A stretch of 64,000 nt of DNA from an uncultured Enterobacteriaceae bacterium (GCA_947631255.1 CANRKT010000010.1:1-64000); one strand, 5' to 3'. Numbered from the stretch's first letter, positions 36,150-47,767 are shown. Numbers and translations: made by a program. Notes: generated from the sequence alone by a model not told the origin.

Positions 36150-38423
36150 ATGCTCAACCAGGAACTGGAACTCAGTTTAAATATGGCTTTCGCCAGAGCG
36201 CGCGAGCGTCGGCATGAGTTTATGACTGTCGAGCATCTGTTACTGGCACTACTCAGTAACCCATCGGCACGAGAATCGCTTGAGGCCTGTTCGGTGGATC
36301 TTGTTGCATTGCGGCAAGAACTTGAAACCTTCATCGAGCAAACCACTCCGGTTTTACCAGAAAACGAGGACGAGCGCGAAACACAACCGACGCTCAGTTT
36401 CCAGCGCGTATTACAGCGCGCGGTATTCCATGTCCAGTCTTCTGGTCGCAATGAGGTATCAGGAGCCAATGTGCTGGTCGCGATTTTCAGCGAGCAGGAA
36501 TCACAGGCAGCCTACTTACTGCGCAAATATGAAGTTAGCCGTCTGGATGTGGTTAATTTCCTGTCACACGGTACACGTAAAGATGAGCCGGATCAGGCGC
36601 CAAGTAATGAAAGTCCGGCCAGTGAAGAAGCACCTGCGGGTGAAGACCGACTGGAAAATTTCACTACCAACCTTAATCAACTTGCCCAAGTCGGCGGCAT
36701 TGACCCGCTTATTGGGCGTGATAAAGAGCTGGAGCGTGCAATTCAGGTACTGTGCCGCCGCCGCAAGAATAACCCGCTATTAGTGGGGGAGTCTGGTGTC
36801 GGTAAAACGGCGATTGCTGAAGGTTTGGCGTGGAGAATCGTTCAAGGTACCGTGCCGGAAGTCATTGCTGACTGTACGCTTTACTCACTGGATATAGGCT
36901 CATTACTGGCTGGCACCAAATATCGCGGTGATTTTGAAAAGCGCTTTAAAGCGTTACTCAAACAGCTGGAACAGGATAAGAACAGCATTCTGTTTATCGA
37001 TGAAATTCATACGATCATCGGAGCGGGTGCGGCATCAGGTGGCCAGGTTGATGCGGCTAATCTGATAAAACCGTTACTTTCCAGTGGGAAGATTCGGGTC
37101 ATGGGCTCCACGACGTATCAAGAGTTCAGTAATATTTTTGAAAAAGATCGTGCTCTGGCACGTCGTTTCCAGAAAATAGATGTTACCGAGCCGACAGTCG
37201 AAGAGACCGTTCAGATAATTAATGGCCTGAAAACGAAATATGAAGCACACCATGATGTTCGTTATAGCGCGAAGGCGATTCGTGCGGCGGTGGAGCTGGC
37301 GGTAAAATATATTAATGACCGACATCTGCCTGATAAGGCCATCGACGTCATTGATGAAGCTGGAGCACGTAGTCGTCTGCTTCCTGTCAGCAAGCGCAAG
37401 AAAACGGTTAACGTCGCTGATATCGAAACCGTAGTGGCGCGCATTGCCCGTATTCCAGAGAAAAGTGTCTCGTCCAGTGACAGAGATACCCTGAAAGTGC
37501 TGGGCGATCGTCTTAAAATGCTGGTGTTTGGTCAGGATAAAGCGATTGAAGCGCTGACTGAGGCGATTAAGATGAGCCGTGCCGGGCTGGGCCATGAGAA
37601 TAAACCTGTAGGTTCATTCTTGTTCGCTGGCCCTACGGGGGTCGGTAAAACAGAGGTCACAGTACAGCTCGCCAGGTCTTTAGGTATTGAGTTGTTACGT
37701 TTCGATATGTCTGAGTATATGGAGCGTCATACCGTCAGCCGTTTGATCGGTGCCCCTCCAGGCTATGTCGGATTTGATCAGGGTGGATTGTTAACGGATG
37801 CGGTTATCAAGCATCCTCATGCGGTTCTGTTGCTTGATGAAATAGAAAAAGCGCACCCGGATGTCTTTAACTTGCTGCTCCAGGTCATGGATAACGGGAC
37901 GCTGACTGATAACAACGGGCGTAAAGCAGACTTCCGAAATGTGGTTCTGGTGATGACCACTAACGCCGGAGTACGGGAAACTGAACGTAAATCGATTGGT
38001 CTTATCCGTCAGGACAACAGTACTGACGCGATGGAAGAGATCAAAAAGGTCTTTACGCCTGAGTTCCGTAACCGTCTTGATAACATCATCTGGTTTAACC
38101 ACCTCTCTGGCGAGGTGATTCAGCAAGTGGTCGATAAGTTCATTGTTGAACTTCAGGTTCAGCTGGATCAGAAAGGCGTTTCACTGGAAGTCAGCCAGGA
38201 AGCACGCAACTGGTTAGCAGAAAAAGGCTATGATCGCGCAATGGGAGCTCGTCCAATGACGCGTGTGGTTCAGGATCACCTGAAAAAACCACTGGCCAAT
38301 GAACTGCTATTCGGTAGCTTGATTGATGGCGGGCAGGTGACCGTTGCGCTGGATAAATCACAGCAGCAATTAACCTATAACTTTATCAGTGCCCAAAAAC
38401 TTAAACTGGAAACTGTCCATTAG
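36150..38423 (+). CDS. clpA: ClpAP protease ATPase subunit ClpA
   Basis: ClpA is the AAA+ unfoldase of ClpAP. The 757-residue protein has the double Clp_N domain (about 1-145, [22 protein letters not shown] region), AAA1 with Walker A GESGVGKT and FIDEIH, AAA2 with Walker A GPTGVGKT and [12 protein letters not shown], the sensor segment [13 protein letters not shown], and an IGL-type ClpP-binding loop ([10 protein letters not shown]). The ATG at 36150 is 5 bp after GGGGAGG. Length is within one residue of E. coli. It ends in a double terminator. Confidence 0.97.
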   Translation: MLNQELELSLNMAFARARERRHEFMTVEHLLLALLSNPSARESLEACSVDLVALRQELETFIEQTTPVLPENEDERETQPTLSFQRVLQRAVFHVQSSGRNEVSGANVLVAIFSEQESQAAYLLRKYEVSRLDVVNFLSHGTRKDEPDQAPSNESPASEEAPAGEDRLENFTTNLNQLAQVGGIDPLIGRDKELERAIQVLCRRRKNNPLLVGESGVGKTAIAEGLAWRIVQGTVPEVIADCTLYSLDIGSLLAGTKYRGDFEKRFKALLKQLEQDKNSILFIDEIHTIIGAGAASGGQVDAANLIKPLLSSGKIRVMGSTTYQEFSNIFEKDRALARRFQKIDVTEPTVEETVQIINGLKTKYEAHHDVRYSAKAIRAAVELAVKYINDRHLPDKAIDVIDEAGARSRLLPVSKRKKTVNVADIETVVARIARIPEKSVSSSDRDTLKVLGDRLKMLVFGQDKAIEALTEAIKMSRAGLGHENKPVGSFLFAGPTGVGKTEVTVQLARSLGIELLRFDMSEYMERHTVSRLIGAPPGYVGFDQGGLLTDAVIKHPHAVLLLDEIEKAHPDVFNLLLQVMDNGTLTDNNGRKADFRNVVLVMTTNAGVRETERKSIGLIRQDNSTDAMEEIKKVFTPEFRNRLDNIIWFNHLSGEVIQQVVDKFIVELQVQLDQKGVSLEVSQEARNWLAEKGYDRAMGARPMTRVVQDHLKKPLANELLFGSLIDGGQVTVALDKSQQQLTYNFISAQKLKLETVH

Positions 38424-38445
38424 GGTAGCGCCGTTAACAGGCAAA

Positions 38446-38520
38446 GAAACCGCAACAGGTAATGTTGCGGTTTCAGACCGATGACAAAGCCCTGATCTCT
38501 TGGTCAGGGCTTTTATTTTT
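38446..38520 (+). terminator. double terminator after clpA
   Basis: A 12-bp stem GAAACCGCAACA / TGTTGCGGTTTC (38446-38474) is followed by AAAGCCCTGA / TCAGGGCTTT (38486-38513) with a TTTTATTTTT tail. The second is a strong terminator and marks the left border of the sugar block. Confidence 0.9.
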
Positions 38521-38611
38521 AAGGGAGTAGCTGACCGCCACATTTTAAATGCTCTCCCCAGCGTTATTTCCGTCTCAAATAGCGGCCTAAGCTTTTAATC
38601 CGTTCTCCAGA

Positions 38612-39307
38612 TTATTGTCCGTAGTAGGCTTTTGCCCCGTGTTTACGTAGATAATGTTTATCTAGCAATGTCTGCTGCATTGCGGATATCTCGGGGTTTA
38701 GCTGACGGCAGAAAATACCCATATAAGCCACTTCTTCCATGACAATGGCGTTATGTACTGCATCCTCAGCACTGACTCCCCATGCAAAAGGCCCGTGAGA
38801 ATGGACCAGCACCCCCGGTATCTGCATGGGATCGATTCTGTGTTCATCAAACAGGTTGGCGATAAGTTCGCCGGTCTGCCACTCATACTCACCGTTAATT
38901 TCGTCATCGGTCATTTTACGGGTACAGGGAATTTCCCCATAAAAATAATCTGCCTGAGTTGTACCGGTTGCCGGAATTGCTTGCCCGGCCTGCGCCCAGA
39001 TAGTGGCATGACGCGAGTGGGTGTGAACGATGCCGCCAATATTTGGAAAACGTAGATACAGCAGGCGATGGGTCGGGGTATCAGATGAAGGTTTTTTTGT
39101 ACCTTCGACGACTTCACCGGTTTCCAGACTGACAACGACCATATCTTCCGCTTTCATGGCGCGATAATCGACGCCTGAAGGTTTGATAACAAGCACCCCC
39201 TGCTCACGCGAGACAGCACTGACGTTACCCCAGGTCAGCGTCACCAGATTGTGTTCTGGTAGCGCCAGATTAGCTTCGAGAACCTGGCGTTTAAGTTGTT
39301 CAAACAT
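38612..39307 (-). CDS. araD: L-ribulose-5-phosphate 4-epimerase AraD
   Basis: AraD converts L-ribulose-5-P to D-xylulose-5-P, the last arabinose-specific step. The 231-residue class II aldolase/epimerase has [18 protein letters not shown], the zinc histidines in [13 protein letters not shown], and [10 protein letters not shown]. It is the last gene of araBAD, 47 bp after araA with an intercistronic hairpin. No clear terminator is seen after it. Confidence 0.97.
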   Translation of the reverse strand: MFEQLKRQVLEANLALPEHNLVTLTWGNVSAVSREQGVLVIKPSGVDYRAMKAEDMVVVSLETGEVVEGTKKPSSDTPTHRLLYLRFPNIGGIVHTHSRHATIWAQAGQAIPATGTTQADYFYGEIPCTRKMTDDEINGEYEWQTGELIANLFDEHRIDPMQIPGVLVHSHGPFAWGVSAEDAVHNAIVMEEVAYMGIFCRQLNPEISAMQQTLLDKHYLRKHGAKAYYGQ

Positions 39308-39330
39308 GATGACCTCCGTAAAAGAAGCGA

Positions 39331-39345
39331 TCCCTCAGAGAGGGA
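39331..39345 (-). promoter_or_regulatory. intercistronic hairpin between araA and araD
   Basis: TCCCTC / GAGGGA with a 3-nt loop (39331-39336 and 39340-39345). It may reduce araD expression relative to araBA. Confidence 0.45.
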
Positions 39346-39354
39346 CCGTCTGAG

Positions 39355-40857
39355 TTAACGTTTAAAGTGGTAATACACTTCGTTCCAGCGCAGGGCATCT
39401 TTAAACGCAGAGAGCTGTGTATCATTGTCGATAACCGCAATTTCAATATCATGCAGTTCAGCAAAAAGACGCATATCATCAAGATTAAGTGCGTGGCTGA
39501 ACACCGTGTGGTGGGCTCCTCCGGCGAGGATCCAGGCTTCAGAAGCCGTTGGCAGGTCTGGCTGGGCTTTCCATAATGTATTGGCAACGGGCAGTTTTGG
39601 TAGTGCGTGAGGCATCTCGACCGAGTCGACACAGTTCACCAGGAGACGGAAACGATCGCCGAGATCAATCAGGCTGGCATTCACTGCCGGGCCCGTTTTA
39701 GAGGCAAAAATAAGACGAGCAGGATCTTCTTTACCGCCGATACCAAGATATTGCACATCGAGGAGCGGTTTTTCATCAGTGGCAATAGTCGGGCACACTT
39801 CCAGCATATGAGAACCCAGCACGATATCATTGCCGTTTTCAAAATTATAGGTGTAGTCCTCCATAAACGAGGTGCCGCCAGGCAGACCCGTGGACATGAC
39901 TTTCATAATGCGTAGCAGGGCAGCAGTCTTCCAGTCACCTTCGCCAGCAAATCCATATCCTTTCTGCATCAGACGCTGTACTGCGAGGCCTGGAAGCTGT
40001 TTTAAGCCATGAAGATCTTCAAATGTGGTGGTAAAAGCGTGGAATCCTCCCTCTTTGAGAAAGCGTTCCATTCCTAACTCGATACGGGCAGCATCAAGAA
40101 CATTCTGTCGTTTATCGCCGTGAATTTGTGCCGCCGGAGCCAGGCGATAGCTGTGTTCATATTCATCGACCAGAGCATTGACATCACCGTCGCTGACGGC
40201 ATTGACGACCGCAACCAAGTCACCTACCGCCCAGGTATTGACTGAGAAACCGAACTTAATCTGTGCGGCAACTTTATCACCATCAGTAACAGCCACTTCG
40301 CGCATATTGTCGCCAAATCGAGCCACTTTAAGGAGTCGGGTATCCTGTTTGGAAACGGCTTGCCGCATCCATGAACCAATCCGCTGATGAGCCTGCGGGT
40401 CCTGCCAGTGACCCGTGACCACGCTATGCTGTTGACGCATACGGGCGCCAATAAAGCCAAACTCACGACCACCATGGGCGGTCTGGTTCAGGTTCATAAA
40501 ATCCATATCAATACTGTCCCACGGAATTTGTGCATTGAACTGGGTATGGAACTGTAATAACGGTTTGTTGAGGATGCTGAGACCATTAATCCACATTTTT
40601 GCCGGAGAAAAAGTATGCAACCAGACGATAACCCCAGCACATTTTTCATCATGGCTGGCATCACGACAGATGGCCGTAATGTCATCCGGACGGATACCGA
40701 GCGGTTTCAGTACCAGTTTGCACGGTAATTTTGCTTCGCTATTCAGAGAATTAACGACTTGCTCAGCATGCAAAGTGACCTGACGTAACGTTTCCGGGCC
40801 ATACAAATGCTGACTGCCAATTACGAACCACACTTCATAATTATTAAAAATATTCAT
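39355..40857 (-). CDS. araA: L-arabinose isomerase AraA
   Basis: AraA isomerises L-arabinose to L-ribulose (Mn-dependent). The 500-residue protein starts [20 protein letters not shown] behind AAGGATATAACA. Active-site landmarks are [24 protein letters not shown] (catalytic Glu306 equivalent), FMEDYTYNF (Glu333 equivalent) and [11 protein letters not shown]. The open frame extends 42 codons upstream into the araB tail but is not used. It is 10 bp after araB. Confidence 0.97.
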   Translation of the reverse strand: MNIFNNYEVWFVIGSQHLYGPETLRQVTLHAEQVVNSLNSEAKLPCKLVLKPLGIRPDDITAICRDASHDEKCAGVIVWLHTFSPAKMWINGLSILNKPLLQFHTQFNAQIPWDSIDMDFMNLNQTAHGGREFGFIGARMRQQHSVVTGHWQDPQAHQRIGSWMRQAVSKQDTRLLKVARFGDNMREVAVTDGDKVAAQIKFGFSVNTWAVGDLVAVVNAVSDGDVNALVDEYEHSYRLAPAAQIHGDKRQNVLDAARIELGMERFLKEGGFHAFTTTFEDLHGLKQLPGLAVQRLMQKGYGFAGEGDWKTAALLRIMKVMSTGLPGGTSFMEDYTYNFENGNDIVLGSHMLEVCPTIATDEKPLLDVQYLGIGGKEDPARLIFASKTGPAVNASLIDLGDRFRLLVNCVDSVEMPHALPKLPVANTLWKAQPDLPTASEAWILAGGAHHTVFSHALNLDDMRLFAELHDIEIAVIDNDTQLSAFKDALRWNEVYYHFKR

Positions 40858-40867
40858 TGTTATATCC

Positions 40868-42577
40868 TTAAAAAGCAGCCACGACCGGGTTGTCTGTGTG
40901 AGCAGAAATGGCAGGGACTGAGGGGAGATAATGTTGCTCTGCGCTGCCAGCCCATTGCTGGTAACGGCGATAGAGCTGTTCAAACTGTTCAGCGCGTAGT
41001 GGATCAGGTTGCAAAGTGCGTTCGATTTGGCAGGCCATCACGTTCTGCGCACTGGAGATGTCGGTATGCTCGCCTGAAGCCACAGCAGCAAAGATAGCGG
41101 CGCCCAGGGCACAACACTGATCGGAAGCCGCAATCTGTACCGGACGATTCAGGACATCGCAGCAGACCTGCATAATCACCGGTGATTTACGTGCAATACC
41201 GCCCAGCGTGATGACATTGGTGACCGGGATATTTTGTTCGGTAAAGCACTCCATGATGGCGCGGGCTCCGAATGCCGTCGCGGCTATCAGGCCGCCGAAG
41301 AGGGCCGGTGCATCGGTCGCGAGATTCAAATCGGTTATCACACCTTTCAGACGCTGGTTGGCATCAGGTGTGCGTCGGCCATTAAACCAGTCGAGGATCA
41401 CGGGCAGATGCTCCAGTGAAGGCTGCTGCGCCCAAGCTTCGGTCAGTGCAGGAAGTAACTCGTTTTTACTGACTTCGATGTGTTCACTGAGTTCAGGATG
41501 TTGCTGTGCCAGTCTGTCCAGTGGCCAGCTCAGTACGCGACTGAACCAGGCATAGATATCCCCGAAGGCTGACTGTCCAGCCTCCAGACCAACAAAGTTT
41601 GGGATAACACTACCATCGACCTGGCCACAGATACCCTTGATTGGCCGTTCACCTACGGTCGCGTAATCGGCAATCAGAATATCGCAGGTGGATGTACCGA
41701 TAACTTTCACCAGCGTATTAGGCTGAGCTCCGGCCCCGACTGCCCCCATATGGCAGTCGAATGCTCCGCCGGAAATGACGACATTCTCAGATAATCCAAG
41801 CCGGGCAGCCCACTCCGGACTCAGGTGGCCGACAGGAAGGTCTGCCGTCCAGGTTTCAGAGAAGAGAGGGTGACTCAGATGCTGGTTAATTAATGGGTCA
41901 AGTTCATCAAAGAAAGATGCTGGAGGTAATCCTCCCCAGCTTTCATGCCATAAACTTTTATGGCCCGCGCTACAACGCCCGCGTCGAATATCCTGCGGAC
42001 GAGTGGTACCTGAGAGTAGGGCAGGAACCCAGTCACAGAGTTCAACCCAAGATGCGGCAGCCTCAGCAACGGCAGTATCTGCACGGGTGATATGCAAAAT
42101 TTTTGCCCAGAACCATTCACTTGAGTAGGTACCGCCAATATAGCGAGAATAATCAACCTTATCGGGCTGGTGGCACAGACGGGTTATCTCATCAGCCTCT
42201 TCGACCGCGGTATGATCTTTCCACAAAACAAACATGGCGTTGGGGTTATCGATAAATTCAGGATTAAGCGCCAGCACATTCCCATTAGCATCGACAGGGG
42301 CCGGAGTTGATCCGGTACTGTCGACGCCAATACCACGAATAGACGCCCGTTGTTCATCAGAGAGAGAGAGCAGTACTGAGACTAAAGCGCGCTCCATTGA
42401 TTCGATATAATCCAGCGGGTGATGACGAAATTGATTCTTGGCAGCATTACAGTAGCGTCCGTCTTTCCAGCGGGGATACCATTCGACACTGGTCGCCAGC
42501 TCAGCACCGTTTTGACAATCAACGGCTAATGCCCTTACAGAATCACTTCCAAAATCCAGACCCAGTGCAATTGACAT
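40868..42577 (-). CDS. araB: ribulokinase AraB
   Basis: AraB phosphorylates L-ribulose with ATP and is a FGGY-family kinase. The 569-residue protein (E. coli 566) has [45 protein letters not shown] with the catalytic Asp, and [12 protein letters not shown] and [12 protein letters not shown] in the second domain. It is the first gene of araBAD, transcribed divergently from araC through the looping control region. Confidence 0.97.
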   Translation of the reverse strand: MSIALGLDFGSDSVRALAVDCQNGAELATSVEWYPRWKDGRYCNAAKNQFRHHPLDYIESMERALVSVLLSLSDEQRASIRGIGVDSTGSTPAPVDANGNVLALNPEFIDNPNAMFVLWKDHTAVEEADEITRLCHQPDKVDYSRYIGGTYSSEWFWAKILHITRADTAVAEAAASWVELCDWVPALLSGTTRPQDIRRGRCSAGHKSLWHESWGGLPPASFFDELDPLINQHLSHPLFSETWTADLPVGHLSPEWAARLGLSENVVISGGAFDCHMGAVGAGAQPNTLVKVIGTSTCDILIADYATVGERPIKGICGQVDGSVIPNFVGLEAGQSAFGDIYAWFSRVLSWPLDRLAQQHPELSEHIEVSKNELLPALTEAWAQQPSLEHLPVILDWFNGRRTPDANQRLKGVITDLNLATDAPALFGGLIAATAFGARAIMECFTEQNIPVTNVITLGGIARKSPVIMQVCCDVLNRPVQIAASDQCCALGAAIFAAVASGEHTDISSAQNVMACQIERTLQPDPLRAEQFEQLYRRYQQWAGSAEQHYLPSVPAISAHTDNPVVAAF

Positions 42578-42613
42578 GTTTTTACTCCAGCACAGTAAAC
42601 AGACATATCATGC

Positions 42614-42677
42614 ACAGTAAATTTTGTAGCTGAAAAGGGTCAGGCGAGAACCGCTGAACTTATGGATTAAATTGCTG
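42614..42677 (-). promoter_or_regulatory. araBAD promoter with araI1 and araI2 half-sites
   Basis: On the minus strand two AraC half-sites lie as direct repeats with 21-bp spacing. araI1 is CAGCAATTTAATCCATA (42677-42661) against TAGC-N7-TCCATA. araI2 is CAGCGGTTCTCGCCTGA (42656-42640), close to the weaker E. coli araI2. araI2 overlaps the -35 TGACCC (42642-42637). After 17 bp comes the -10 TACTGT (42619-42614). This is the same layout as E. coli pBAD. Confidence 0.88.
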
Positions 42678-42690
42678 TTAAAAGAGAAAC

Positions 42691-42706
42691 TGTGACGCTG
42701 TGCAAA
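42691..42706. promoter_or_regulatory. CRP site of araBAD/araC
   Basis: TGTGACGCTGTGCAAA fits TGTGA-N6-TCACA in the left half and is almost identical to the E. coli ara CRP site (TGTGACGCCGTGCAAA). It lies between araI1 and araO1. Confidence 0.8.
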
Positions 42707-42713
42707 TATTCGA

Positions 42714-42730
42714 TATGGATTTATGTGGCA
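42714..42730 (-). promoter_or_regulatory. araO1-like AraC half-site
   Basis: On the minus strand TGCCACATAAATCCATA has the TCCATA core and the expected GC upstream. It is positioned on the araC side of the CRP site, where E. coli has araO1, used for araC autoregulation. Confidence 0.6.
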
Positions 42731-42871
42731 GAAATATAGTAAAACTCATTATGCTTTCCAGTGGCTACTCTATACACTGAGAAAGTATAGCCGCAGATGA
42801 AACACGATGTTATCGTGAAATATAAGCTTTTCTGACTTCCCATTGTGCTCTGCAGGAGCGCGAAAAATGGA

Positions 42872-42888
42872 TATGGACAAATGGTTTC
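42872..42888 (-). promoter_or_regulatory. araO2 distal AraC half-site
   Basis: On the minus strand GAAACCATTTGTCCATA is almost the E. coli araO2 sequence. Its centre (42880) is 211 bp from the centre of araI1 (42669), matching the E. coli loop size of about 210 bp. It lies within the araC leader. Confidence 0.85.
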
Positions 42889-42915
42889 TGTTTTTCTTAA
42901 TGAGTGAATATCACA

Positions 42916-43767
42916 ATGGCTGAAATACAAAACGATCCGTTATTACCGGGCTACTCATTTAATGCCCATCTTGTTACGGGATTAACGCCGATAGAGGCCG
43001 ACGGCCCGCTGGATTTTTTTATCGACCGGCCGCTGGGCATGAAGGGCTACATTCTCAATTTAACCATTCGCGGTGAGGGGATTATTAGCAATCAGGGACA
43101 GAGTTTCATCTGTAAACCGGGTGATATGCTGCTGTTCCCCCCGGGCGAAATTCATCACTATGGGCGGGTTCCACAGAGCAAAGAGTGGCATCACCAGTGG
43201 GTCTATTTTCGCCCACGAGCTTACTGGCAGGAGTGGCTAAACTGGGACCCTATTTTCGCGAAAACAGGATATTATCGTCCTGATGAGCACCGAATTGCTG
43301 ATTTTTCTCAACTTTTTCAGCAGATTGTCGATGCAGGTCAGGCAGAAGGGCGCTACGTAGAATTGCTGGCGATTAATCTGCTGGAACAGTTATTACTGCG
43401 TCGTATGGAAATGTTAAATGCCACGCTACACCCGCCGCTGGACAGTCGGGTGCGAGATGCCTGTCATTACATCAGTGAACATCTGGCTGACAGTAATTTT
43501 GATATTGCCAGCGTCGCCCAGCATGTCTACCTTTCTGCTTCGCGTCTTTCACATCTTTTCCGCCATCAGCTGGGGGTGAGTATTCTGAGCTGGCGTGAAG
43601 ACCAGCGTATTAGTCAGGCGAAATTATTACTCAGTACAACCCGGATGCCGATTGCCAGTGTCGGAAGAAATATCGGTTTTGAAGATCAGCTTTATTTTTC
43701 GCGAGTCTTTAAAAAGTCGACAGGAGCAAGTCCAAGTGAATTCCGTGCCGGATATGAATCGTCCTGA
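42916..43767 (+). CDS. araC: arabinose-responsive regulator AraC
   Basis: AraC activates araBAD and araFGH with L-arabinose and represses by DNA looping without it. The 283-residue protein starts [20 protein letters not shown], the N-terminal arm and arabinose-binding cupin ([11 protein letters not shown]), then a dimerisation coiled helix and two HTHs ([19 protein letters not shown] and [19 protein letters not shown]). The four codons upstream of this ATG are open but unlikely. It is 9 residues shorter than E. coli AraC at the C-terminus. Confidence 0.96.
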   Translation: MAEIQNDPLLPGYSFNAHLVTGLTPIEADGPLDFFIDRPLGMKGYILNLTIRGEGIISNQGQSFICKPGDMLLFPPGEIHHYGRVPQSKEWHHQWVYFRPRAYWQEWLNWDPIFAKTGYYRPDEHRIADFSQLFQQIVDAGQAEGRYVELLAINLLEQLLLRRMEMLNATLHPPLDSRVRDACHYISEHLADSNFDIASVAQHVYLSASRLSHLFRHQLGVSILSWREDQRISQAKLLLSTTRMPIASVGRNIGFEDQLYFSRVFKKSTGASPSEFRAGYESS

Positions 43768-43773
43768 CTCTTT

Positions 43774-43808
43774 TTTACTTATTTCTGCGTGCTGCAGAAA
43801 TAAGTAAA
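43774..43808 (+). terminator. hairpin terminator after araC
   Basis: A perfect 15-bp stem TTTACTTATTTCTGC / GCAGAAATAAGTAAA (43774-43788, 43794-43808) with a 5-nt loop lies 7 bp after the stop; the tail TTTAATT is moderately T-rich. Confidence 0.75.
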
Positions 43809-44059
43809 TTTAATTAAAGCGATTTAAACCATCATCTGTCAATAAATCTAATTAATCATAATGTTTTCTCGAAAAAATATACGGCAGAAAATGATTTTAT
43901 TTCCAGAATAATAATGCGCGTTGTTCATTTTATCTTGTGATTTAAAAACGACTCGCCGTATGGATAATTCGACCAATATCTCATTAACTCATTAACAATT
44001 CCTGTTTTTTTATGGTGATAATCACTGAATTCATGCACTGAATTACTGTATTTCTGCCA

Positions 44060-44075
44060 TGTGACTTTGCTCAAA
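44060..44075 (+). promoter_or_regulatory. CRP site and araF promoter region
   Basis: TGTGACTTTGCTCAAA fits TGTGA-N6-TCACA with two mismatches, 121 bp before araF. AraC-core sequences TATGGA (TCCATA on the other strand) lie at 43959-43964 and 44076-44081. The whole 429-bp araC-araF gap has no other gene. Confidence 0.55.
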
Positions 44076-44196
44076 TATGGACGATTAATTTTCCGTTACA
44101 ACTATTGCAGGCATCTGAGTTTTGACTCATAAGTGCTATTAGATTGTTTTAAATCGAACTTACTTGAAAAACCCTACAAGCAAGCTGGAGCATGTC

Positions 44197-45186
44197 ATGC
44201 ACAAATTTACTAAAGCGCTGGTGATTATTGGCCTGACCGCTGTTATGTCACAATCCGCTATCGCAGAAACAATGAAGCTCGGTTTTTTAGTGAAACAACC
44301 GGAGGAACCTTGGTTCCAGACGGAATGGAAATTCGCCGATAAAGCAGGAAAAGATCTTGGGTTTGAAGTGATTAAAATCGCGGTTCCTGATGGGGAAAAA
44401 ACACTGAATGCCATCGATAGTCTGGCAGCCAGTGGCGCGGAAGGATTTGTTATTTGTACCCCCGACCCAAAACTGGGTTCTGCCATTGTGGCTAAAGCGA
44501 ATAGTTACGGCATGAAAGTTATTGCCGTCGACGATCAGTTTGTTACTGCCAAAGGAAAACCGATGGAGACGGTGCCATTGGTGATGATGGCGGCGACCAA
44601 AATTGGCGAGCGGCAAGGACTGGAGTTATATCAGGAGATGCAAAAACGGGGCTGGGATGTAAACAACACCGCAGTAATGGCCATTACCGCTGATGAGTTG
44701 GATACCGCTCGCCGTCGTACTTCTGGCTCAATGGATGCGCTGAAAACAGCAGGATTCCCGGAAAAACAAATTTATAAAGTTCCTACCAAATCAAACGATA
44801 TCCCCGGCGCATTCGATGCGGCTAACTCCATGCTGGTTCAGCACCCTGAAGTGAAACATTGGCTGATTGTCGGCATGAACGACAACACGGTGCTGGGTGG
44901 AGTACGTGCTACCGAAGGGCAGGGATTTAAGGCCGAGGATGTCGTCGGTATTGGTATCAATGGTGTTGATGCCATCAGTGAACTTTCGAAAAAACAGGCA
45001 ACAGGTTTTTATGGTTCTCTGCTTCCAAGCCCCGATGTGCATGGCTATAAGAGTAGCGAAATGCTCTATGAGTGGGTAACAAAAGGTGTTGAACCGCCAA
45101 AATTCACCGAGGTCACGGATGTGGTGCTGATAACCAGGGATAACTTCAAGGAAGAGCTGGATAAGAAAGGACTGGGTGGCAAATAG
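44197..45186 (+). CDS. araF: periplasmic L-arabinose-binding protein AraF
   Basis: AraF binds L-arabinose (also galactose/fucose weakly) for the AraFGH importer. The 329-residue protein starts MHKFTKALVIIGL, and the signal peptide is cut after SAIA (mature ETMKLGF). It is nearly collinear with E. coli AraF: KQPEEPWFQTEWKFADKAG, IPGAFDAANSMLVQHPE and the GIGINGVDA hinge. GGAG lies 7 bp before the ATG; the frame is open 11 codons upstream. Confidence 0.97.
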   Translation: MHKFTKALVIIGLTAVMSQSAIAETMKLGFLVKQPEEPWFQTEWKFADKAGKDLGFEVIKIAVPDGEKTLNAIDSLAASGAEGFVICTPDPKLGSAIVAKANSYGMKVIAVDDQFVTAKGKPMETVPLVMMAATKIGERQGLELYQEMQKRGWDVNNTAVMAITADELDTARRRTSGSMDALKTAGFPEKQIYKVPTKSNDIPGAFDAANSMLVQHPEVKHWLIVGMNDNTVLGGVRATEGQGFKAEDVVGIGINGVDAISELSKKQATGFYGSLLPSPDVHGYKSSEMLYEWVTKGVEPPKFTEVTDVVLITRDNFKEELDKKGLGGK

Positions 45187-45251
45187 CTTCCAGAAAAACG
45201 TCCAGTCGGCGGGGCGAATATCCCCGTCGATGACTTAAACTTGGAGACATT

Positions 45252-46772
45252 ATGCAACAGCAAACACCACTCGCACCTTACCTTTCATTTCGTGGTATCA
45301 GTAAAACCTTTCCGGGTGTAAAGGCATTGCAGGATATCAGTTTTGACTGCTATGCCGGTCAGATCCACGCGCTAATGGGAGAGAATGGCGCAGGAAAATC
45401 AACCCTGTTAAAAATCCTCAGCGGTAACTATTCACCGACACAAGGCAGCATCATTTTGCGTGGTGAAGAGGTCCGGTTTGCCGATACGCCAGCTGCGCTC
45501 AATGCTGGTATAGCGATTATTTACCAGGAATTACACCTGATCCCTGAAATGACCGTAGCAGAAAATATCTATCTCGGTCAGCTGCCGCATAAAAGCGGGA
45601 TTGTTAATCGCTCTTTGCTTAATTACGAGGCCAGACTACAACTTGAACATTTAGGACTGGATATCAGCCCTGACACTCCACTCAAGTATTTATCCATTGG
45701 CCAGTGGCAGATGGTAGAAATTGCCAAGGCACTGGCACGTAATGCCAAGGTTATCGCCTTTGATGAGCCGACCAGCTCACTGTCTCGTCGCGAAATTGAC
45801 AATCTGTTCCGGGTTATTCGTGAATTACGCAGTGAAGGACGAGTCATTCTTTATGTTTCCCATCGTATGGAAGAGATTTTCGCCCTCAGCGATGCCATCA
45901 CCGTATTTAAAGATGGGCGCTATGTCACCACTTTCGAGGATATGCAGCAGGTTAATCATGACTCGTTGGTACAGGCGATGGTCGGGCGTGATCTGGGGGA
46001 TATTTATGGCTGGCAGCCACGTGAGCAGGGAGATGTCCGTCTGAAGCTTGATAAGGTAAAAGCACCAGGCGTGCGGACACCTATCTCACTTTCCGTTCGC
46101 AGTGGGGAAATTGTTGGGTTGTTTGGTCTGGTTGGCGCAGGCAGAAGTGAACTCATGAAAGGCCTGTTTGGAGCGACGCGTATCACCAGTGGCAAGGTAT
46201 ATATTGATGGAATGAGTATCAATATTACCAAACCCGGCGATGCTATCCAGGCGGGAATGATGCTCTGCCCGGAAGATCGTAAAGCAGACGGGATCATTCC
46301 GGTTCATTCGGTACGCGACAATATTAATATCAGCGCCAGACGTAAGTCGGTTGGTGCTGGCTTCTACATCAATAGCCAGTGGGAAGCGGACAATGCGGCG
46401 CAACATATCCGTGCTCTGAATATTAAAACGCCCTCTGCTGAGCAGTTAATTATGAATCTGTCGGGCGGTAATCAGCAGAAAGTGATTCTGGGACGCTGGT
46501 TGTCAGAAGATATGAAAGTGATCCTGCTTGATGAGCCCACTCGCGGTATCGATGTGGGAGCAAAACATGAAATTTATAACGTGATTTATGCCTTGGCGAA
46601 GCAGGGGGTGGCGGTGTTGTTTGCTTCAAGTGACTTACCGGAAGCCCTTGGTCTTGCGGACCGAGTTATCGTTATGCGTGAAGGAGAGATTGCTGGGGAA
46701 TTATTACATTCTGAAGGCAGTGAACAGCAAGCTCTCAGCCTGGCAATGCCGAAACAGAGTGAACCCGTATGA
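45252..46772 (+). CDS. araG: L-arabinose ABC transporter ATPase AraG
   Basis: AraG is a tandem ATPase of the sugar CUT2 class. The 506-residue protein has two ABC domains: N-terminal Walker [10 protein letters not shown] and [17 protein letters not shown]-terminal degenerate P-loop GLVGAGRSE, signature LSGGNQQK and [13 protein letters not shown]. It has four or so extra residues near the N-terminus versus E. coli. It is 66 bp after araF, and araH follows. Confidence 0.97.
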   Translation: MQQQTPLAPYLSFRGISKTFPGVKALQDISFDCYAGQIHALMGENGAGKSTLLKILSGNYSPTQGSIILRGEEVRFADTPAALNAGIAIIYQELHLIPEMTVAENIYLGQLPHKSGIVNRSLLNYEARLQLEHLGLDISPDTPLKYLSIGQWQMVEIAKALARNAKVIAFDEPTSSLSRREIDNLFRVIRELRSEGRVILYVSHRMEEIFALSDAITVFKDGRYVTTFEDMQQVNHDSLVQAMVGRDLGDIYGWQPREQGDVRLKLDKVKAPGVRTPISLSVRSGEIVGLFGLVGAGRSELMKGLFGATRITSGKVYIDGMSINITKPGDAIQAGMMLCPEDRKADGIIPVHSVRDNINISARRKSVGAGFYINSQWEADNAAQHIRALNIKTPSAEQLIMNLSGGNQQKVILGRWLSEDMKVILLDEPTRGIDVGAKHEIYNVIYALAKQGVAVLFASSDLPEALGLADRVIVMREGEIAGELLHSEGSEQQALSLAMPKQSEPV

Positions 46773-46786
46773 TTAAGGAGCAAAAA

Positions 46787-47767
46787 ATGTCTACATTACC
46801 GACCTCAGCTGCTGGCAAATCGATCTTCAGTTTCGGTCGTATCTGGGATAACTACGGTATGCTGGTGGTGTTTGCCGTATTATTTATTGTCTGCGCAATT
46901 TTTGTGCCTAACTTCGCCTCTTTCATCAATATTAAGGGACTGGGGCTGGCCGTCTCTATGTCGGGGATGGTGGCATGCGGAATGCTATTTTGTCTGGCAT
47001 CTGGTGATTTTGACCTGTCAGTCGCTTCTGTTATTGCCTGTGCTGGTGTGACCACTGCGGTGGTTATCAATATGACCGAAAGTCTGTGGCTGGGTGTATC
47101 AGCAGGTCTGTTACTTGGCATGCTGAGTGGGTTAGTCAATGGATTCGTTATTGCTCGCCTGAAAATAAATGCGCTGATCACGACCCTTGCCACTATGCAG
47201 ATTGTCCGTGGTCTGGCCTACATCATTTCTGATGGTAAAGCCGTCGGGATTGAAGATGAACGATTCTTTGCTTTAGGCTATGAGACTTGGTTTGGGCTTC
47301 CAGCTCCGATATGGCTGACGATTGGTTGCCTGATAATCTTTGGCTTTTTACTGAATAAAACTACCTTTGGGCGCAATACCCTGGCGATTGGGGGTAATGA
47401 AGAAGCGGCAAGGCTGGCCGGTGTTCCGGTGGTGCGTACCAAGATTATTATCTTTGTTCTTTCTGGATTAGTGGCGGCGGCAGCGGGAATTATTCTGGCA
47501 TCACGAATGACCAGCGGTCAGCCGATGACCTCTATCGGTTATGAACTGATTGTTATCTCTGCCTGTGTTCTGGGGGGTGTCTCATTGAAAGGCGGTATTG
47601 GAAAAATTTCCTATGTTGTCGCTGGCGTGCTGATTCTCGGTACCGTTGAGAATGCCATGAACTTACTTAATATCTCACCGTTCTCGCAGTATGTCGTACG
47701 TGGTTTGATTCTGCTGGCGGCGGTTATTTTTGACAGATATAAACAGAAAGCCAAGCATAACCTTTAA
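46787..47767 (+). CDS. araH: L-arabinose ABC transporter permease AraH
   Basis: AraH is the CUT2-type permease (homodimer) of the arabinose importer. The 326-residue protein has about ten hydrophobic segments and the landmarks ASGDFDLSVASVIAC, LKINALITTLATMQIVRGLAYI and GGNEEAARLAGVPV. The ATG at 46787 has AAGGAG with 6-bp spacing; an ATG 6 codons earlier overlaps the araG stop but is poorly spaced. Confidence 0.95.
   Translation: MSTLPTSAAGKSIFSFGRIWDNYGMLVVFAVLFIVCAIFVPNFASFINIKGLGLAVSMSGMVACGMLFCLASGDFDLSVASVIACAGVTTAVVINMTESLWLGVSAGLLLGMLSGLVNGFVIARLKINALITTLATMQIVRGLAYIISDGKAVGIEDERFFALGYETWFGLPAPIWLTIGCLIIFGFLLNKTTFGRNTLAIGGNEEAARLAGVPVVRTKIIIFVLSGLVAAAAGIILASRMTSGQPMTSIGYELIVISACVLGGVSLKGGIGKISYVVAGVLILGTVENAMNLLNISPFSQYVVRGLILLAAVIFDRYKQKAKHNL

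Noticed and set aside
38424-38611. serW tRNA-Ser after clpA
   Set aside because: No tRNA-like sequence or remnant could be found here or in 52868-53088; only terminators and spacer are present.
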